A stretch of 64,000 nucleotides of DNA from Sulfurirhabdus autotrophica (GCF_004346685.1 NZ_SMCO01000007.1:1-64000); one strand, 5' to 3'; positions 16,526-26,993 are shown, counted from the stretch's first letter. Program-made: numbers and translations. Notes: generated by a model not told the origin, from the letters alone.

Positions 16526-16918
16526 TCAAGTTTGTCCCCATGGGAGATTGTCGTGACGCCAGCCGTTGGTCAAATTGCGGTGGTGTTGTTCATTCAGATC
16601 ACCTTCAAAGCCATGGAGCACATTATATACTTCTTTCAACCCGGCTTTTTCAAGTGCTTCACCTGCATCAATTGATCGACGTCCGGATCGACAAATGAGA
16701 ACGACAGGCCGATTAATGCTGGCCGCGGTTTTTACATGGGAAACAAAGTGAGGATTGATTTCCCAGTCTGGCGCATCAACCCATGGAATGAGGATGGATC
16801 CTTCCGGGTGTCCGACGAACAGGTATTCCATTTCGCTGCGGACATCAATAAACACTGCTTCAGGTTTAGACTGAAGTAGTTCGAAAGCCTGCTTAGGTGT
16901 CAGATGCTGCATAATCAC
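16526..16918 (-). CDS. Rhodanese-like sulfurtransferase domain protein
   Basis: 130 residues, single rhodanese domain. It has the entry motif AVFIDVRSEMEYLFVGHPEGS and the active-site loop CRSGRRS, with the persulfide-forming Cys and the basic loop typical of thiosulfate or polysulfide sulfurtransferases. Cytoplasmic, with no signal peptide. The loop is complete, so catalysis is possible. It is divergent from metH with 88 bases between them. The sulfur donor and acceptor cannot be read from the sequence. Confidence 0.9.
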   Translation of the reverse strand: MIMQHLTPKQAFELLQSKPEAVFIDVRSEMEYLFVGHPEGSILIPWVDAPDWEINPHFVSHVKTAASINRPVVLICRSGRRSIDAGEALEKAGLKEVYNVLHGFEGDLNEQHHRNLTNGWRHDNLPWGQT

Positions 16919-17006
16919 TCCAGTCAGCTGCTGGCCGTGTGTAGAAAAGGTAGTGTCTTATCATGTTATTATATGCCAAATTTATTGATATCAAGAATAC
17001 ATTGAA

Positions 17007-20000
17007 ATGAAAACAAATAATCGTACTGATTTGATCGAAAACCTGTTAAAAAAACGCATCCTGATCCTGGATGGCGCCATGGGTACCATGATTCAGCGAT
17101 ATAAACTGGAAGAAGCCGACTATCGAGGCGAGCGTTTTGCTGACTTTGCTCATGACTTGAAGGGTAACAATGATTTGCTGGTGCTGACCCAACCGCAAAT
17201 CATTCGGGCTATTCATGCCGCCTATCTGGAGGCAGGTGCCGATATTCTGGAAACGAATACGTTCAATGCCACCTCCATTGCCATGGCGGATTACCACATG
17301 GAAGATCTGGTCTATGAGCTAAACGTAGAAGCGGCCAGACTGGCACGTGAGGTGGCGGATGAGTTTGAGGCAAAAGAGCCGAATAAGCCTCGTTTTGTGG
17401 CGGGTGTATTAGGTCCGACCAATCGTACGGCCAGCATTTCACCCGATGTAAATGATCCGGGTTTTCGCAATGTGAATTTTGATCAGTTAGTGGTGGCTTA
17501 CACTGAAGCAATAAAAGGTCTGCTTGACGGTGGCGCAGACATTCTGATGGTTGAAACCATTTTCGATACGTTGAATGCAAAAGCCGCATTGTTTGCCATT
17601 GAAAAATATTTCGATGATCATGGTTTTCGTATGCCGATCATGATTTCCGGCACGATCACGGATGCCTCTGGAAGGACCCTTTCAGGTCAGACTACAGAAG
17701 CCTTCTGGAATTCCCTCTCACATGTGCGGCCACTCTCAATAGGGTTGAATTGCGCGTTGGGAGCAAATGAATTGCGTCAGTATGTAGAAGAACTATCTAA
17801 CAAGGCTGATGTGTATGTAAGTGCTCACCCTAATGCAGGTTTGCCTAACCAGTTTGGTGAGTACGATGAAACACCGGAAGCAATGGCAGCTGAAATAGGT
17901 GATTGGGCAGCCGCCGGCATGCTGAACATTATCGGAGGCTGTTGCGGCACTTCACCTGCTCATATTAAAGCGATTGCAGAGGCAGTTAGCGCTTACCCTC
18001 CGCGTCAGATCCCCGCAATTGAAAAGAAATGCCGTTTGGCCGGACTTGAACCGTTTAATATTGGTGAGGACTCACTATTTGTCAACGTGGGGGAACGTAC
18101 CAATGTGACCGGTTCGAAAATGTTCGCACGTCTGATTATAAATGGCGAATACGATAAAGCCCTGGATGTTGCCCGTCAGCAGGTAGAAAACGGCGCGCAG
18201 ATTATCGACATCAACATGGATGAAGCCATGCTCGATTCTGAAGCGGCAATGGTGAAATTCCTTAGCCTGATCGCGTCCGAGCCGGATATCTCCAAAGTGC
18301 CGATCATGATTGATTCAAGCAAATGGTCTGTTATTGAAGCAGGTTTGAAGTGCATTCAAGGTAAAGGCATCGTCAACTCTATCAGTATGAAAGAGGGTGA
18401 GGCAGACTTTATCGAGAAGGCGAAACTGGTTCGTCGCTATGGCGCTGCGGCCATAGTCATGGCTTTCGATGAGCAGGGTCAGGCGGATACCAAAGAGCGT
18501 AAAGTGGAAATTTGTACCCGTGCTTACAAAATTCTGACCGAGCAGCTGGATTTTCCCCCGGAAGACATTATTTTCGATCCGAATATTTTTGCAGTGGCGA
18601 CAGGTATCGAGGAACATAACAATTACGCAGTTGACTTCATTGAAGGTACACGCGCCATCAAGCAAACCTTGCCATTTGTCAAGGTAAGCGGGGGTGTTTC
18701 CAATGTGTCTTTCTCCTTCCGGGGTAATGAACCGGTACGTGAGGCTATTCATACCGCTTTTCTTTATCACGCCATTGAGGCGGGTATGGATATGGGAATC
18801 GTGAATGCAGGCCAATTGGGTGTTTATGAAGATATCCCCAAAGATTTGCTGGCGCTGGTGGAAGACGTATTGCTGAATCGGCGGCCGGATTCAACCGAAC
18901 GTCTGGTCGAATTTGCTGAATCTTTTAAAGGTCAGACAAAAGAACAGATAGAAGACCTGTCATGGCGCGAAACTGATGTGGGCGCTCGCTTAACCCATTC
19001 GTTAGTCAGGGGAATCACTACCTACATCATTGAAGATACCGAAGAGGCGCGGCAAAAAGCCGAACGCCCCATCCATGTGATTGAAGGCCCATTGATGGAT
19101 GGCATGAATGTGGTGGGGGATTTATTCGGAGCCGGCAAGATGTTCCTGCCCCAAGTGGTGAAGTCTGCTCGCGTCATGAAGCAAGCCGTGGCTCATCTGG
19201 TGCCGTATATCGAAGAAGAAAAACTTCGTAGCGGCGAAGCTATCAAGGCCAAGGGCAAGATCATCATGGCCACGGTTAAGGGTGATGTGCATGATATCGG
19301 TAAAAATATTGTAGGGGTCGTGCTGCAATGTAATAACTATGATGTGGTGGATCTCGGTGTCATGGTGCCGGCGGCTAAAATTTTGCAAACTGCGATTGAT
19401 GAAAAAGCCGATATTATCGGGCTGTCTGGGCTGATTACGCCTTCGCTGGAAGAAATGGCCCATGTTGCCAAGGAAATGGAGCGGTTAGGGATGAAGTTGC
19501 CACTGCTGATTGGTGGTGCCACCACTTCACTCGCCCATACGGCAGTAAAAATCGAACCTAACTATAGCGGACCAACAATCTATGTGAAGGATGCCTCGCG
19601 TTCTGTGGGTGTGTGTACTAACTTACTTAGCCCTGAGTTGCGTGTTGACTATATTGAAAGTGTTAAACAGGACTATACGCAAGTCCGTGACAGACATAAG
19701 AACAAAAAATCTGCTTCAAAAAGATTCACTCTGGCAGAAGCACGTGCAAATGCATTAAAGACAGACTGGGCAAGCTATACACCTCCGGTACCTGCTTTTA
19801 TTGGTCTGAAAGTATTCAAGGATTACTCACTGGCTGAAATTGCCAAACACATTGATTGGACACCATTCTTTCAGGCGTGGGAACTTCATGGAAGATACCC
19901 CAAAATTCTTCAGGATGAAGTGGTTGGCGTTGAGGCAACCAAGTTATTCGCAGATGCCAAAGCCATGCTGAAAAGCATTGTTGAAGAAAAGTGGTTGCAA

Positions 20001-20705
20001 GCCAGTGGTGTGATTGGTTTGTTCCCGGCCAATCGGGTTGGTGACGATATTGAAATATATGAAGATGAAACGCGTAGTCAGGTAAAAATGACGTACCACA
20101 GCTTGCGTCAGCAAATGGAAAAACCACCTGGCCGCCCGAACATGTGTCTGGCGGACATTGTCGCGCCAAAAGAAACCGGTATAAAAGATTATGTTGGCGC
20201 CTTTGCCGTGACCACGGGTATTGGTATTGATGCGCGCGTGGCTGAATTTGAAAAAAATCATGATGACTATAACGCCATTATGCTGAAAGCCCTTGCAGAT
20301 CGGTTAGCGGAAGCTTTTGCTGAATTGATGCATGAACGTGTCCGCCGTGAATTCTGGGGTTATGCGAAAGATGAGCATCTGAGCAACGAAGATCTGATCG
20401 AAGAAAAATACCGTGGAATTCGCCCTGCTCCCGGCTACCCGGCCTGTCCTGATCATACAGAAAAAGGCCCGTTGTTTGATTTGTTGCAGGCACCGGAAAA
20501 TGCGGGCATCACCATAACGGAAAGTTTTGCCATGCTGCCCACTGCTGCAGTGAGTGGCTTCTATTTTTCACATCCTGAATCCAGCTATTTCGCGGTGGCT
20601 AAAGTTGAAAAGGATCAGGTAGAAGACTACGCCAAACGTAAAGGGTGGGATCTGGAAACAGCAGAGCGCTGGCTGGCTCCCAATCTGGGGTATGACACAA
20701 ACTAA
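17007..20705 (+). CDS. metH: Cobalamin-dependent methionine synthase
   Basis: 1232 residues, close to the 1227 of E. coli MetH. Modules in order: homocysteine-binding barrel (to about 330, with zinc ligands in GGCCGTS), methyltetrahydrofolate-binding barrel (about 350-620, [11 protein letters not shown]), the B12 cap and Rossmann domain (about 650-890, [11 protein letters not shown] giving the cobalt-ligating His near 760), and the AdoMet activation domain (about 900-1230, [15 protein letters not shown]). It transfers a methyl group from 5-methyl-THF to homocysteine. All modules are present. There is no room for a large riboswitch in the 88-base upstream gap. Confidence 0.98.
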   Translation: MKTNNRTDLIENLLKKRILILDGAMGTMIQRYKLEEADYRGERFADFAHDLKGNNDLLVLTQPQIIRAIHAAYLEAGADILETNTFNATSIAMADYHMEDLVYELNVEAARLAREVADEFEAKEPNKPRFVAGVLGPTNRTASISPDVNDPGFRNVNFDQLVVAYTEAIKGLLDGGADILMVETIFDTLNAKAALFAIEKYFDDHGFRMPIMISGTITDASGRTLSGQTTEAFWNSLSHVRPLSIGLNCALGANELRQYVEELSNKADVYVSAHPNAGLPNQFGEYDETPEAMAAEIGDWAAAGMLNIIGGCCGTSPAHIKAIAEAVSAYPPRQIPAIEKKCRLAGLEPFNIGEDSLFVNVGERTNVTGSKMFARLIINGEYDKALDVARQQVENGAQIIDINMDEAMLDSEAAMVKFLSLIASEPDISKVPIMIDSSKWSVIEAGLKCIQGKGIVNSISMKEGEADFIEKAKLVRRYGAAAIVMAFDEQGQADTKERKVEICTRAYKILTEQLDFPPEDIIFDPNIFAVATGIEEHNNYAVDFIEGTRAIKQTLPFVKVSGGVSNVSFSFRGNEPVREAIHTAFLYHAIEAGMDMGIVNAGQLGVYEDIPKDLLALVEDVLLNRRPDSTERLVEFAESFKGQTKEQIEDLSWRETDVGARLTHSLVRGITTYIIEDTEEARQKAERPIHVIEGPLMDGMNVVGDLFGAGKMFLPQVVKSARVMKQAVAHLVPYIEEEKLRSGEAIKAKGKIIMATVKGDVHDIGKNIVGVVLQCNNYDVVDLGVMVPAAKILQTAIDEKADIIGLSGLITPSLEEMAHVAKEMERLGMKLPLLIGGATTSLAHTAVKIEPNYSGPTIYVKDASRSVGVCTNLLSPELRVDYIESVKQDYTQVRDRHKNKKSASKRFTLAEARANALKTDWASYTPPVPAFIGLKVFKDYSLAEIAKHIDWTPFFQAWELHGRYPKILQDEVVGVEATKLFADAKAMLKSIVEEKWLQASGVIGLFPANRVGDDIEIYEDETRSQVKMTYHSLRQQMEKPPGRPNMCLADIVAPKETGIKDYVGAFAVTTGIGIDARVAEFEKNHDDYNAIMLKALADRLAEAFAELMHERVRREFWGYAKDEHLSNEDLIEEKYRGIRPAPGYPACPDHTEKGPLFDLLQAPENAGITITESFAMLPTAAVSGFYFSHPESSYFAVAKVEKDQVEDYAKRKGWDLETAERWLAPNLGYDTN

Positions 20706-20712
20706 AGCCAAC

Positions 20713-20759
20713 TAACCCTGTGGCACTATCCATTGGAACTGGAAAGCACCACAGGGTTA
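20713..20759. terminator. Hairpin after metH
   Basis: TAACCCTGTGG (20713-20723) and CCACAGGGTTA (20749-20759) are exact complements with a 25-base loop. No T tract follows on the plus strand. It may end the metH transcript or stabilise its 3' end. Confidence 0.45.
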
Positions 20760-20799
20760 AAACAGAAGATAACTAGTATCGTTTGTCGGGAATGTCAGC

Positions 20800-21909
20800 A
20801 TGGTTAAGCGCAATCAGTTGGCCGGTATTATTAGGCTGTTTTTTTTAGTACTTGCCTTGCAAGGCACGGCGCAAGCAGCGCAAATATCTGATGACTATTT
20901 GAAAGGATATCTGACATCCATTCTGGAGCGGTCGTTGAACTGGGAGCGAGGTAGTTACGCCCTGGATGTGCAGCAGGGAACTGCAACACTGACGCTACCC
21001 GAGGGAAGTTCAGCCAGACAAGCCCAGGCCAGAGAAGAGTTACGCGACATTGATGGGTTGCAGGGGCTGAATTTTGTAAATGACAAGCCAGAAGCCCAAA
21101 TGCCTGTAAAGACCAAGAGATTGTATAAAGCGCTTGCAGTCACGCAGAGCAAGGTTCCTTTGCCAACAGGCGATCTCTTTCGCCCGCTCATTGCCGACCC
21201 TAAACAACCTCAGTTTTTTGTCAGCTATCGACGTTATGACATTTCCGGAACGACCATTAATACCGGAGCAGTTGGATTTGGCGAGAGTTTTGGTTTTTAC
21301 CGGTTGCAAGGTGAAAAACCGGGTGATGGTTTGCAAATAAGCTTGTCTGGTGGGTTGTTCGCCCAGTTCGATCTGGATGCACCATCCAGCGATCTCGTTA
21401 ACGCGGATTACATCATCGGGTTGCCCATAACGTATCGTCGAGGCGATTATTCTGCAAGAGTTCGCCTTTACCACCAAAGTTCTCATCTAGGTGATGAATA
21501 TCTTCTGCGTGTGAAACCTGAACGGGTTAATCTGAGTTACGAAGCCGTGGAAGTCATCACCTCAAAGAAATGGGATAACTGGCGGGCCTATTTTGGTGGC
21601 GAATATCTGCTGCACCGGGAGCCTGCGAATCTGGATCGGATCAGTTTGCATGGCGGAGGAGAATATATCGGCTCTACAAACTACTGGGGCATTGGCCGTT
21701 TTGTGGCTGGTCTGGATCTCAAAAGCTTTCAGGAGCATGGCTGGTCAATTGATACCAGTCTCAAAGCAGGATTCGAGGTTGGACAGCCAGATCCAGGCGG
21801 TCGCCGCATGCGCCTGATGGCAGAAGTATTCAGTGGTTACGCGCCCCATGGGCAGTTTTATAACGAGCGCATCAATTATTATGGACTGGGAATGTATTTT
21901 GGCTTCTAA
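20800..21909 (+). CDS. DUF1207-family putative outer membrane protein
   Basis: 369 residues. Signal peptide with hydrophobic core around IIRLFFLVLALQGTAQA, then a small alpha/beta region (about 28-100) resembling a BON-like or periplasmic fold. From about 125 comes the DUF1207 part: LFRPLIADPKQPQFFVSYRRY, then many alternating amphipathic strands ending YYGLGMYFGF with a C-terminal Phe. This points to an outer membrane beta-barrel. Function unknown. It follows metH by about 95 bases and precedes srkA by 18 bases. Confidence 0.8.
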   Translation: MVKRNQLAGIIRLFFLVLALQGTAQAAQISDDYLKGYLTSILERSLNWERGSYALDVQQGTATLTLPEGSSARQAQAREELRDIDGLQGLNFVNDKPEAQMPVKTKRLYKALAVTQSKVPLPTGDLFRPLIADPKQPQFFVSYRRYDISGTTINTGAVGFGESFGFYRLQGEKPGDGLQISLSGGLFAQFDLDAPSSDLVNADYIIGLPITYRRGDYSARVRLYHQSSHLGDEYLLRVKPERVNLSYEAVEVITSKKWDNWRAYFGGEYLLHREPANLDRISLHGGGEYIGSTNYWGIGRFVAGLDLKSFQEHGWSIDTSLKAGFEVGQPDPGGRRMRLMAEVFSGYAPHGQFYNERINYYGLGMYFGF

Positions 21910-21927
21910 CTATGTTGAGCAACCGTT

Positions 21928-22923
21928 TTGAGTACTGAAGTTACGTATCAGGATTTAACTCCGGACCGTCTGCTGGATGCGGTGGAAAGTGTGGGCTACC
22001 GATGCGACGGAAGGCTGCTTGCCTTGAACAGCTTCGAAAACCGTGTCTATCAGATTGGAATTGACGAGAGCGAACCCGTTGTGGCCAAGTTTTATCGCAT
22101 TGGTCGCTGGTCTGACGAAGCGATTATTGAAGACCATGCTTTCACATTAGAACTGGCTGAGCGCGAAATTCCCGTTGTAGCGCCACTTGTGGATGCAAAT
22201 GGAAACACGCTGCATCAGTTTGAGGGATTTCGGTTTGCATTGTACCCGCGCAGGCCGGGTAGGGCTCCGGAACTGGATCATCCCGATACCTTGAAATGGA
22301 TGGGGCGCTTTATTGCGCGTATACATGCCGTGGGAGCGATTTCGCCGTTTGTGCATCGCCCTGCGCTGGATATTGGAAGCTACGGCGATGAGCCCTTGCG
22401 GTTTCTGCTGAAAAATCAATTTATTCCGATGGATTTGGAGCCGGCATACCGTAGCGTCGTGGAAGATATTCTTCAGCGCGTTCGCGCCGCCTATGCCAGG
22501 GCTGGCAAGATTGAGAATATTCGTTTGCATTGTGACTGCCACCCCGGCAATATTTTATGGACGGATGCGGGCCCGCATTTTGTGGATTTTGACGATAGCC
22601 GCATGGGTCCAGCCATACAGGATATCTGGATGCTGCTTTCAGGCGACAGAGCCAGCCAGAATGCCCAACTGTTGCACGTTATGGAAGGGTATAAAGAATT
22701 TTGTGATTTTAATCCGGCAGAGCTGCACCTGCTGGAAGCGCTGCGCACCCTGCGCATGATCCATTATTCAGGCTGGTTGGCTAAAAGATGGGAAGACCCA
22801 GCCTTTCCGGTGGCTTTCCCTTGGTTTAATACACAACATTACTGGCAGGATCAGATACTGGGCCTGCGTGAACAGGCGGCTCTGCTGGATGAGCCGCCTT
22901 TGGTATTGAAGAGTCACTACTGA
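21928..22923 (+). CDS. srkA: Stress response kinase A (YihE/SrkA)
   Basis: 331 residues, TTG start; E. coli SrkA has 328. The kinase-like fold is shown by NSFENRVYQIG near the N-terminus, the catalytic loop HCDCHPGNILW and the metal-binding FVDFDDSRMGPAIQDIWMLL. These are near-identical in pattern to SrkA, a Ser/Thr kinase that counters Cpx/MazF-linked cell death under envelope or oxidative stress. Its start is only 18 bases from the DUF1207 gene, so co-transcription is likely. Confidence 0.93.
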   Translation: MSTEVTYQDLTPDRLLDAVESVGYRCDGRLLALNSFENRVYQIGIDESEPVVAKFYRIGRWSDEAIIEDHAFTLELAEREIPVVAPLVDANGNTLHQFEGFRFALYPRRPGRAPELDHPDTLKWMGRFIARIHAVGAISPFVHRPALDIGSYGDEPLRFLLKNQFIPMDLEPAYRSVVEDILQRVRAAYARAGKIENIRLHCDCHPGNILWTDAGPHFVDFDDSRMGPAIQDIWMLLSGDRASQNAQLLHVMEGYKEFCDFNPAELHLLEALRTLRMIHYSGWLAKRWEDPAFPVAFPWFNTQHYWQDQILGLREQAALLDEPPLVLKSHY

Positions 22924-22946
22924 TTTTTTACCGAAGTCAGTCCTAG

Positions 22947-23759
22947 TTATGCTTGTTCTGACAGGCGCACAATGTATTGCCCGGATTTTTCTTCCCGTTC
23001 AAGCTCTAAAAACTGCCGGGCCTGAGCCTCTTCCAGCAGTTTATTGAAAGAACTGAAACCATAGTAGGATTCGCTAAATCCCGGCTGGCGTCGTTTTAGT
23101 GCCTGTTTGATCATGGAACCCCAGATTTTTTCACCCTCATTTCGCTCTGCAGTCAGGGCTGAAATAGTTTCTGTAATAAGATCGATGGCTTCCTGCTTTT
23201 TTTCTTCCACTTTCTTTACGTTTTTAACCGCAGTTGCGGGTTTGGCCGCCGCTTTCTTTTGAGTTTGTTTTTTTGCTTCCTGTTCGCGAACCAGATCATC
23301 GTAGAAGATGAATTCGTCACAGTTAGCAATTAGCAGGTCTGAAGTAGAATTTTTGACACCAACCCCGATCACGATTTTATTGTTTTCCCGCAGTTTGCTG
23401 ACTAGTGGCGAGAAGTCCGAGTCACCGCTGATAATGACGAAAGTTTTCACATGGGACTTTGTGTAACATAAGTCCAGCGCATCAACCACCAGGCGAATAT
23501 CGGCAGAATTTTTTCCTGATTGACGAACATGGGGGATTTCAATCAGTTCAAAAGAAGCCTCGTGCATAGGCGCTTTGAAATCCTTGTAACGATCCCAGTC
23601 GCAATACGCTTTTTTGACGACAATACTGCCTTTTAATAACAGTCGCTCAAGTACTTTTTTGATGTCGAACTGGGCGTATTTTGCATCCCGAACACCCAGC
23701 GCTACGTTTTCGAAATCGCAAAACAGGGCCATGTTGTTGGTTTCATTTAGTTCTGCCAT
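22947..23759 (-). CDS. NYN/PIN-like ribonuclease with OST-HTH domain
   Basis: 270 residues from the ATG at 23759 (GGGAG upstream). The NYN domain (about 8-150) has the acidic residues in MALFCDFENV, DALDLCY and IISGDSDFSPLV, expected to bind metal. A charged Lys/Ala linker follows (about 160-195). The C-terminal 75 residues (GEKIWGSMIKQALKRRQPGF onward, ending QYIVRLSEQ) look like an OST-HTH/LOTUS RNA-binding module. Such proteins are thought to cleave or bind RNA. It is convergent with srkA. Confidence 0.87.
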   Translation of the reverse strand: MAELNETNNMALFCDFENVALGVRDAKYAQFDIKKVLERLLLKGSIVVKKAYCDWDRYKDFKAPMHEASFELIEIPHVRQSGKNSADIRLVVDALDLCYTKSHVKTFVIISGDSDFSPLVSKLRENNKIVIGVGVKNSTSDLLIANCDEFIFYDDLVREQEAKKQTQKKAAAKPATAVKNVKKVEEKKQEAIDLITETISALTAERNEGEKIWGSMIKQALKRRQPGFSESYYGFSSFNKLLEEAQARQFLELEREEKSGQYIVRLSEQA

Positions 23760-23950
23760 TTTGTCTCCCATGGTGGTGAATTGAAGGAAATGTCCAAAAA
23801 AAACCAAACCTCGGACTTGAAGACCAGACTTGAATGTTAGGCCAACCTGACCTATTAAGTATATATGAGCTTTAATTTTGCTTGGTATGGCGAATGGTAA
23901 TACAGGTAAAAACATGTTTCGCTTTTTTCAATGTAGGAGAGGAGAAGAAA

Positions 23951-24316
23951 ATGCTGGATATCAATAAAATGACGGCCAATGAAGAGGTACTTCATTATGA
24001 TCCTGAATTGCGTATGGATGATCTTCCGGATTGGTCTGACGACATTGCCGCAAAACTGGCTGCCAAGGAGGACATCAAACTGACTGCTGAACATCTGGAA
24101 GTACTTCACCTGCTACGCGACCACTATCGATTACATGGACACGATATGACCGGCACCAAAATGCTGAGAGCGCTGGAGGAACCTTTTGGTGCGCGTGGCG
24201 GCAGAAAATATCTATTTCAACTATTTCCCGCAGGGCCAATCAATCAGGGGAGCCGACTCGCTGGTTTGCCCCCTCCTCCGTACAGTAAAGATAATTCATT
24301 CGGCAGCGTTGAGTGA
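23951..24316 (+). CDS. DsrC/TusE-family protein lacking the redox cysteines
   Basis: 121 residues from the ATG with GGAGAGGAG upstream. The family fold is clear: DWSDDIAAKLAAKEDIKLTAEHLEVL, LRDHYRLHG and GGRKYLFQLFPAGP. In DsrC the C-terminal arm carries two Cys, and in TusE one; here the arm reads GPINQGSRLAGLPPPPYSKDNS and contains no Cys at all. It therefore cannot relay sulfur by the known mechanism. A regulatory or binding role, as suggested for Cys-less family members, fits better. It stands alone, without dsrAB or tusBCD nearby. Confidence 0.88.
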   Translation: MLDINKMTANEEVLHYDPELRMDDLPDWSDDIAAKLAAKEDIKLTAEHLEVLHLLRDHYRLHGHDMTGTKMLRALEEPFGARGGRKYLFQLFPAGPINQGSRLAGLPPPPYSKDNSFGSVE

Positions 24317-24411
24317 GTTCACTGATTTTCTGGTACACATAGTAACAAACTGCTCTAGGCGACTGGATAGTTTTCGGCGACAATACGCCATTAACTATCC
24401 AGGAGTCTTTC

Positions 24412-25326
24412 ATGCAACCCGCTGATCTAAACGCACTCAATCAACGCTTTTCCATATCTGGTCAATTGGTATTCAAGGAAGGCCCTGGAGGTTTGATTGT
24501 TGCCGAGATTGCCAATGCGCATGCGGAAGCTGTTATCGCGTTGCAAGGCGCGCATGTCATGACCTATCAGCCGCGTGGTCAGGAGCCTGTATTGTGGCTA
24601 TCGAAATTTGCCAAATTTGCGCCAGGTAAATCCATTCGAGGCGGTGTGCCGGTATGCTGGCCATGGTTTGGACCGCACCCTTCAGAAGCGAGCTACCCTG
24701 CCCATGGATATGCGCGAACGGTAATGTGGGATGTGCTGGAAACGGCTGCTGTAAATGAGGGTGATACGCAAATTAAATTTGGCTTGGCGGAAACAGAAAC
24801 GACCCGTGCGCAATGGCCACATGCCTCTCCTGTTCTGCTGATTGTGACAATTGGCAAGGCACTGAGCGTTGAGTTGGTGACAAGCAATAATGGTAGTACG
24901 CCTTTGGTGATTGGCGAGGCGCTTCATACCTATTTTAACATCAGCGATGTGGCTGATATGGCGATTCTTGGACTGGAAAAGACTGACTACCTGGATAAAG
25001 TAGCAGATTTTGCCAGCAAACATCAAGAAGGCGCGATACAGATTGAAAGCGAAGTAGACCGTGTTTATCTGAATACGGAGGCAGATTGTTTGATTGAAGA
25101 TCGCGGATTCAAGCGCAGAATTCGTATTGCTAAAAAGGGTAGTCGTTCCACAGTAGTCTGGAATCCATGGACTGAAAAAGCGGACAAAATGGGTGATTTT
25201 GGTCCTGAAGGACACCGAGAAATGGTCTGTGTAGAAACGGCGAATGCACTTGAAAATGTCGTGACGCTAGCGCCTGGTGAGCGCCATAGTATGCTGGCTG
25301 TCATCAGTACAGAATCTTTGGACTGA
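24412..25326 (+). CDS. D-hexose-6-phosphate mutarotase (YeaD-like)
   Basis: 304 residues, aldose 1-epimerase fold. Features: GAHVMTYQPRGQEPVLWLS, KSIRGGVPVCWPWFGPHP, HGYARTVMWDV (catalytic His), a second His in GEALHTYFNISDV, and the general-base Glu region MVCVETAN. It interconverts alpha and beta glucose-6-phosphate. ATG with GGAG upstream. It precedes the cold-shock gene by 219 bases and is not obviously in an operon. Confidence 0.92.
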   Translation: MQPADLNALNQRFSISGQLVFKEGPGGLIVAEIANAHAEAVIALQGAHVMTYQPRGQEPVLWLSKFAKFAPGKSIRGGVPVCWPWFGPHPSEASYPAHGYARTVMWDVLETAAVNEGDTQIKFGLAETETTRAQWPHASPVLLIVTIGKALSVELVTSNNGSTPLVIGEALHTYFNISDVADMAILGLEKTDYLDKVADFASKHQEGAIQIESEVDRVYLNTEADCLIEDRGFKRRIRIAKKGSRSTVVWNPWTEKADKMGDFGPEGHREMVCVETANALENVVTLAPGERHSMLAVISTESLD

Positions 25327-25545
25327 TTAAATTGAATAGGTTGAATCCTTGTTTATACGTACGTTGAGGCCAAGATAAAGGGCTGCAGGTAGGTAAATAA
25401 TAGTTGACTTAACAGGCTAATAAGCGTAAAAAGCCATTTGATGTTTGGTTTCAAGTTCTATGTAGTATTGGTTTTAGCCTTTCGCAGCCTTGAGATTTAA
25501 ACATTTTACGGGATTTTCCCGATTTTCAATCTTGAGGGTTACACA
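25327..25545 (+). promoter_or_regulatory. Long leader upstream of the cold-shock gene
   Basis: 219 noncoding bases. ACGGGATTTTCCCG (25508-25521) is a small perfect inverted repeat close to the start codon, and GAGGGT precedes the ATG. Long structured leaders are typical of cspA-type genes and act as temperature-sensitive RNA. The promoter cannot be placed with confidence. Confidence 0.35.
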
Positions 25546-25749
25546 ATGGCAATGGGCACAGTTAAGTGGTTTAACGATTCTAAGGGTTTTGGATTCATTA
25601 CCCCTGATGATGGTGGTGAAGATCTGTTCGCACACTTCTCCGCAATTCAGATGGGTGGTTTCAAGACCCTGAAAGAAGGCCAGAAAGTAAGTTTTGAAGT
25701 TACGCAAGGTCCTAAGGGCAAGCAAGCTTCAAACATCCAAGCGCCTTAA
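25546..25749 (+). CDS. Cold-shock protein, CspA family
   Basis: 67 residues, one cold-shock OB-fold domain. The RNA-binding motifs are intact: KGFGFI (RNP1) and DLFAHF (RNP2), after the N-terminal KWFNDSKG. It binds single-stranded RNA or DNA and melts RNA structure. Monocistronic, with a strong terminator 22 bases after the stop. Whether it is cold-induced or constitutive cannot be told from sequence. Confidence 0.97.
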   Translation: MAMGTVKWFNDSKGFGFITPDDGGEDLFAHFSAIQMGGFKTLKEGQKVSFEVTQGPKGKQASNIQAP

Positions 25750-25770
25750 GCAACGCTAGGAACACTTTGA

Positions 25771-25798
25771 AAGCCACCGCGAATGCGGTGGCTTTTTT
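25771..25798 (+). terminator. Rho-independent terminator of the csp gene
   Basis: GCCACCGC (25773-25780), loop GAAT, GCGGTGGC (25785-25792), then T6. Flanking AA/TT extends the stem. Confidence 0.95.
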
Positions 25799-25832
25799 AT
25801 TTGGTTGATGTTGCCAAAAAAACTTAAGCGAT

Positions 25833-26096
25833 TTATAGCGCAGGTTGTTCAGTTGTGATTGCAGCTTTCATCACACTTAACGCATCATTAATGGTTTCTT
25901 CTGACGCTTCATTCAAACATTCGGCCAGCATTTCTGCGGCTTCGTAGGTTTCTTCCGGCAGTACTTCCGGGTCTAGTTCAGCAATAAACACTGCAGCGGA
26001 GCCGGCAATACGCAATAGTGCCTGACGTTCTCGCATCAGCATTTCCAGTTCACCACGCAGCATGGCGATTTCTTCGTTTTTGAGATTGAGCGACAT
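25833..26096 (-). CDS. Small helical acidic protein, unknown
   Basis: 87 residues, rich in Glu, Ala and Leu. The first half (LKNEEIAMLRGELEMLMRER) looks like a short coiled coil, then more helix with many acidic residues. No Cys, signal peptide or membrane segment. I recognise no family. It stands alone, convergent with the cold-shock gene, and 237 bases from the divergent thioredoxin-like gene. Confidence 0.6.
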   Translation of the reverse strand: MSLNLKNEEIAMLRGELEMLMRERQALLRIAGSAAVFIAELDPEVLPEETYEAAEMLAECLNEASEETINDALSVMKAAITTEQPAL

Positions 26097-26333
26097 ATGT
26101 TAAATCCTGAGTGCAATTCTGAGTGACAATGAAGTTGTTAATATGAAGGAACTGACGTGATCTGGCAACTTTCATTTATTACATTGAGTTCCTGGCGTGA
26201 AAGTCCAATAATTATACGGTGTAATAAAGCAGGGATCTATGAGGTTGCGACGGCAAGAGCAAACAGTTTGCAAAAATGCCTTGCATGGATCCAGTCTGCC
26301 TGAAGTTTTAATAGCTAATTCAGGAAAATCAAA

Positions 26334-26993
26334 GTGGAAACAACTCAACAATCCGCACTCCCGAAAATATTGCTGATGCTGGCAGAAGGATGCCCTCATT
26401 GCCCATCCGTGTTGAATCATCTTTGCCTGATGGTAAAAAACGGCGAAATTGGTCAGCTTCAGATCGTTAATATTGGCGTAGAACCGGAACTGGCAAAAAC
26501 ACTCAATGTAAAAACCGTGCCTTGGGTGCGAATTGGAGAATATGAACTGGAAGGGCTGCTTTCTCTGGGGGAACTCCGTCGTTGGGTAGATTTTGGCGGC
26601 AGTGATTTGGGCACAAAAACGTATTTCTACGAAATGCTGAAATCAGGTAAGCGGGACAAGGTTGAACGCATGATCAAGCAAAATTCCCAATACGCGAAAC
26701 TGCTGGTTGATTTATTACTGGATGAAAATGCCAGTATGGCTGTGCGTATTGGAATCGGGGCAGTGCTTGAAGAGTTTCAAGGCACAGGATTAACCGAATG
26801 CATGATCCCTGGTCTGGGTGAAATGCTGCAAAATCCAAGCCGATTAAACCGGGCCGACGCTTGTCATTTTCTTACTTTAATTGGCAGCAACGAGGTTATC
26901 CCGTACTTAAGAAAAGCATTGAATGATGATGATGCTGAGGTTCGGGAAACGGCTCAGGAAGCTTTGGAAGAGAGGGGAAAACAGGGTAATTGA
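26334..26993 (+). CDS. Thioredoxin-fold protein with HEAT-like repeats
   Basis: 219 residues, GTG start with AGGAAA upstream. Residues 10-85 form a thioredoxin-like fold with CPHC in LMLAEGCPHCPSVLNHL and a cis-Pro-like VKTVPWVRIG. Residues 95-215 are helical repeats (MAVRIGIGAVLEEFQG; NDDDAEVRETAQEALEERG) of HEAT type. The pairing suggests a redox or Fe-S/cofactor-linked adaptor. No signal peptide, so probably cytoplasmic. It lies upstream of the HTH-ferredoxin reductase gene. Confidence 0.78.
   Translation: METTQQSALPKILLMLAEGCPHCPSVLNHLCLMVKNGEIGQLQIVNIGVEPELAKTLNVKTVPWVRIGEYELEGLLSLGELRRWVDFGGSDLGTKTYFYEMLKSGKRDKVERMIKQNSQYAKLLVDLLLDENASMAVRIGIGAVLEEFQGTGLTECMIPGLGEMLQNPSRLNRADACHFLTLIGSNEVIPYLRKALNDDDAEVRETAQEALEERGKQGN

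Noticed and set aside
16919-17006. Cobalamin riboswitch for metH
   Set aside because: The gap is only 88 bases, too short, and no B12-box-like sequence is seen.
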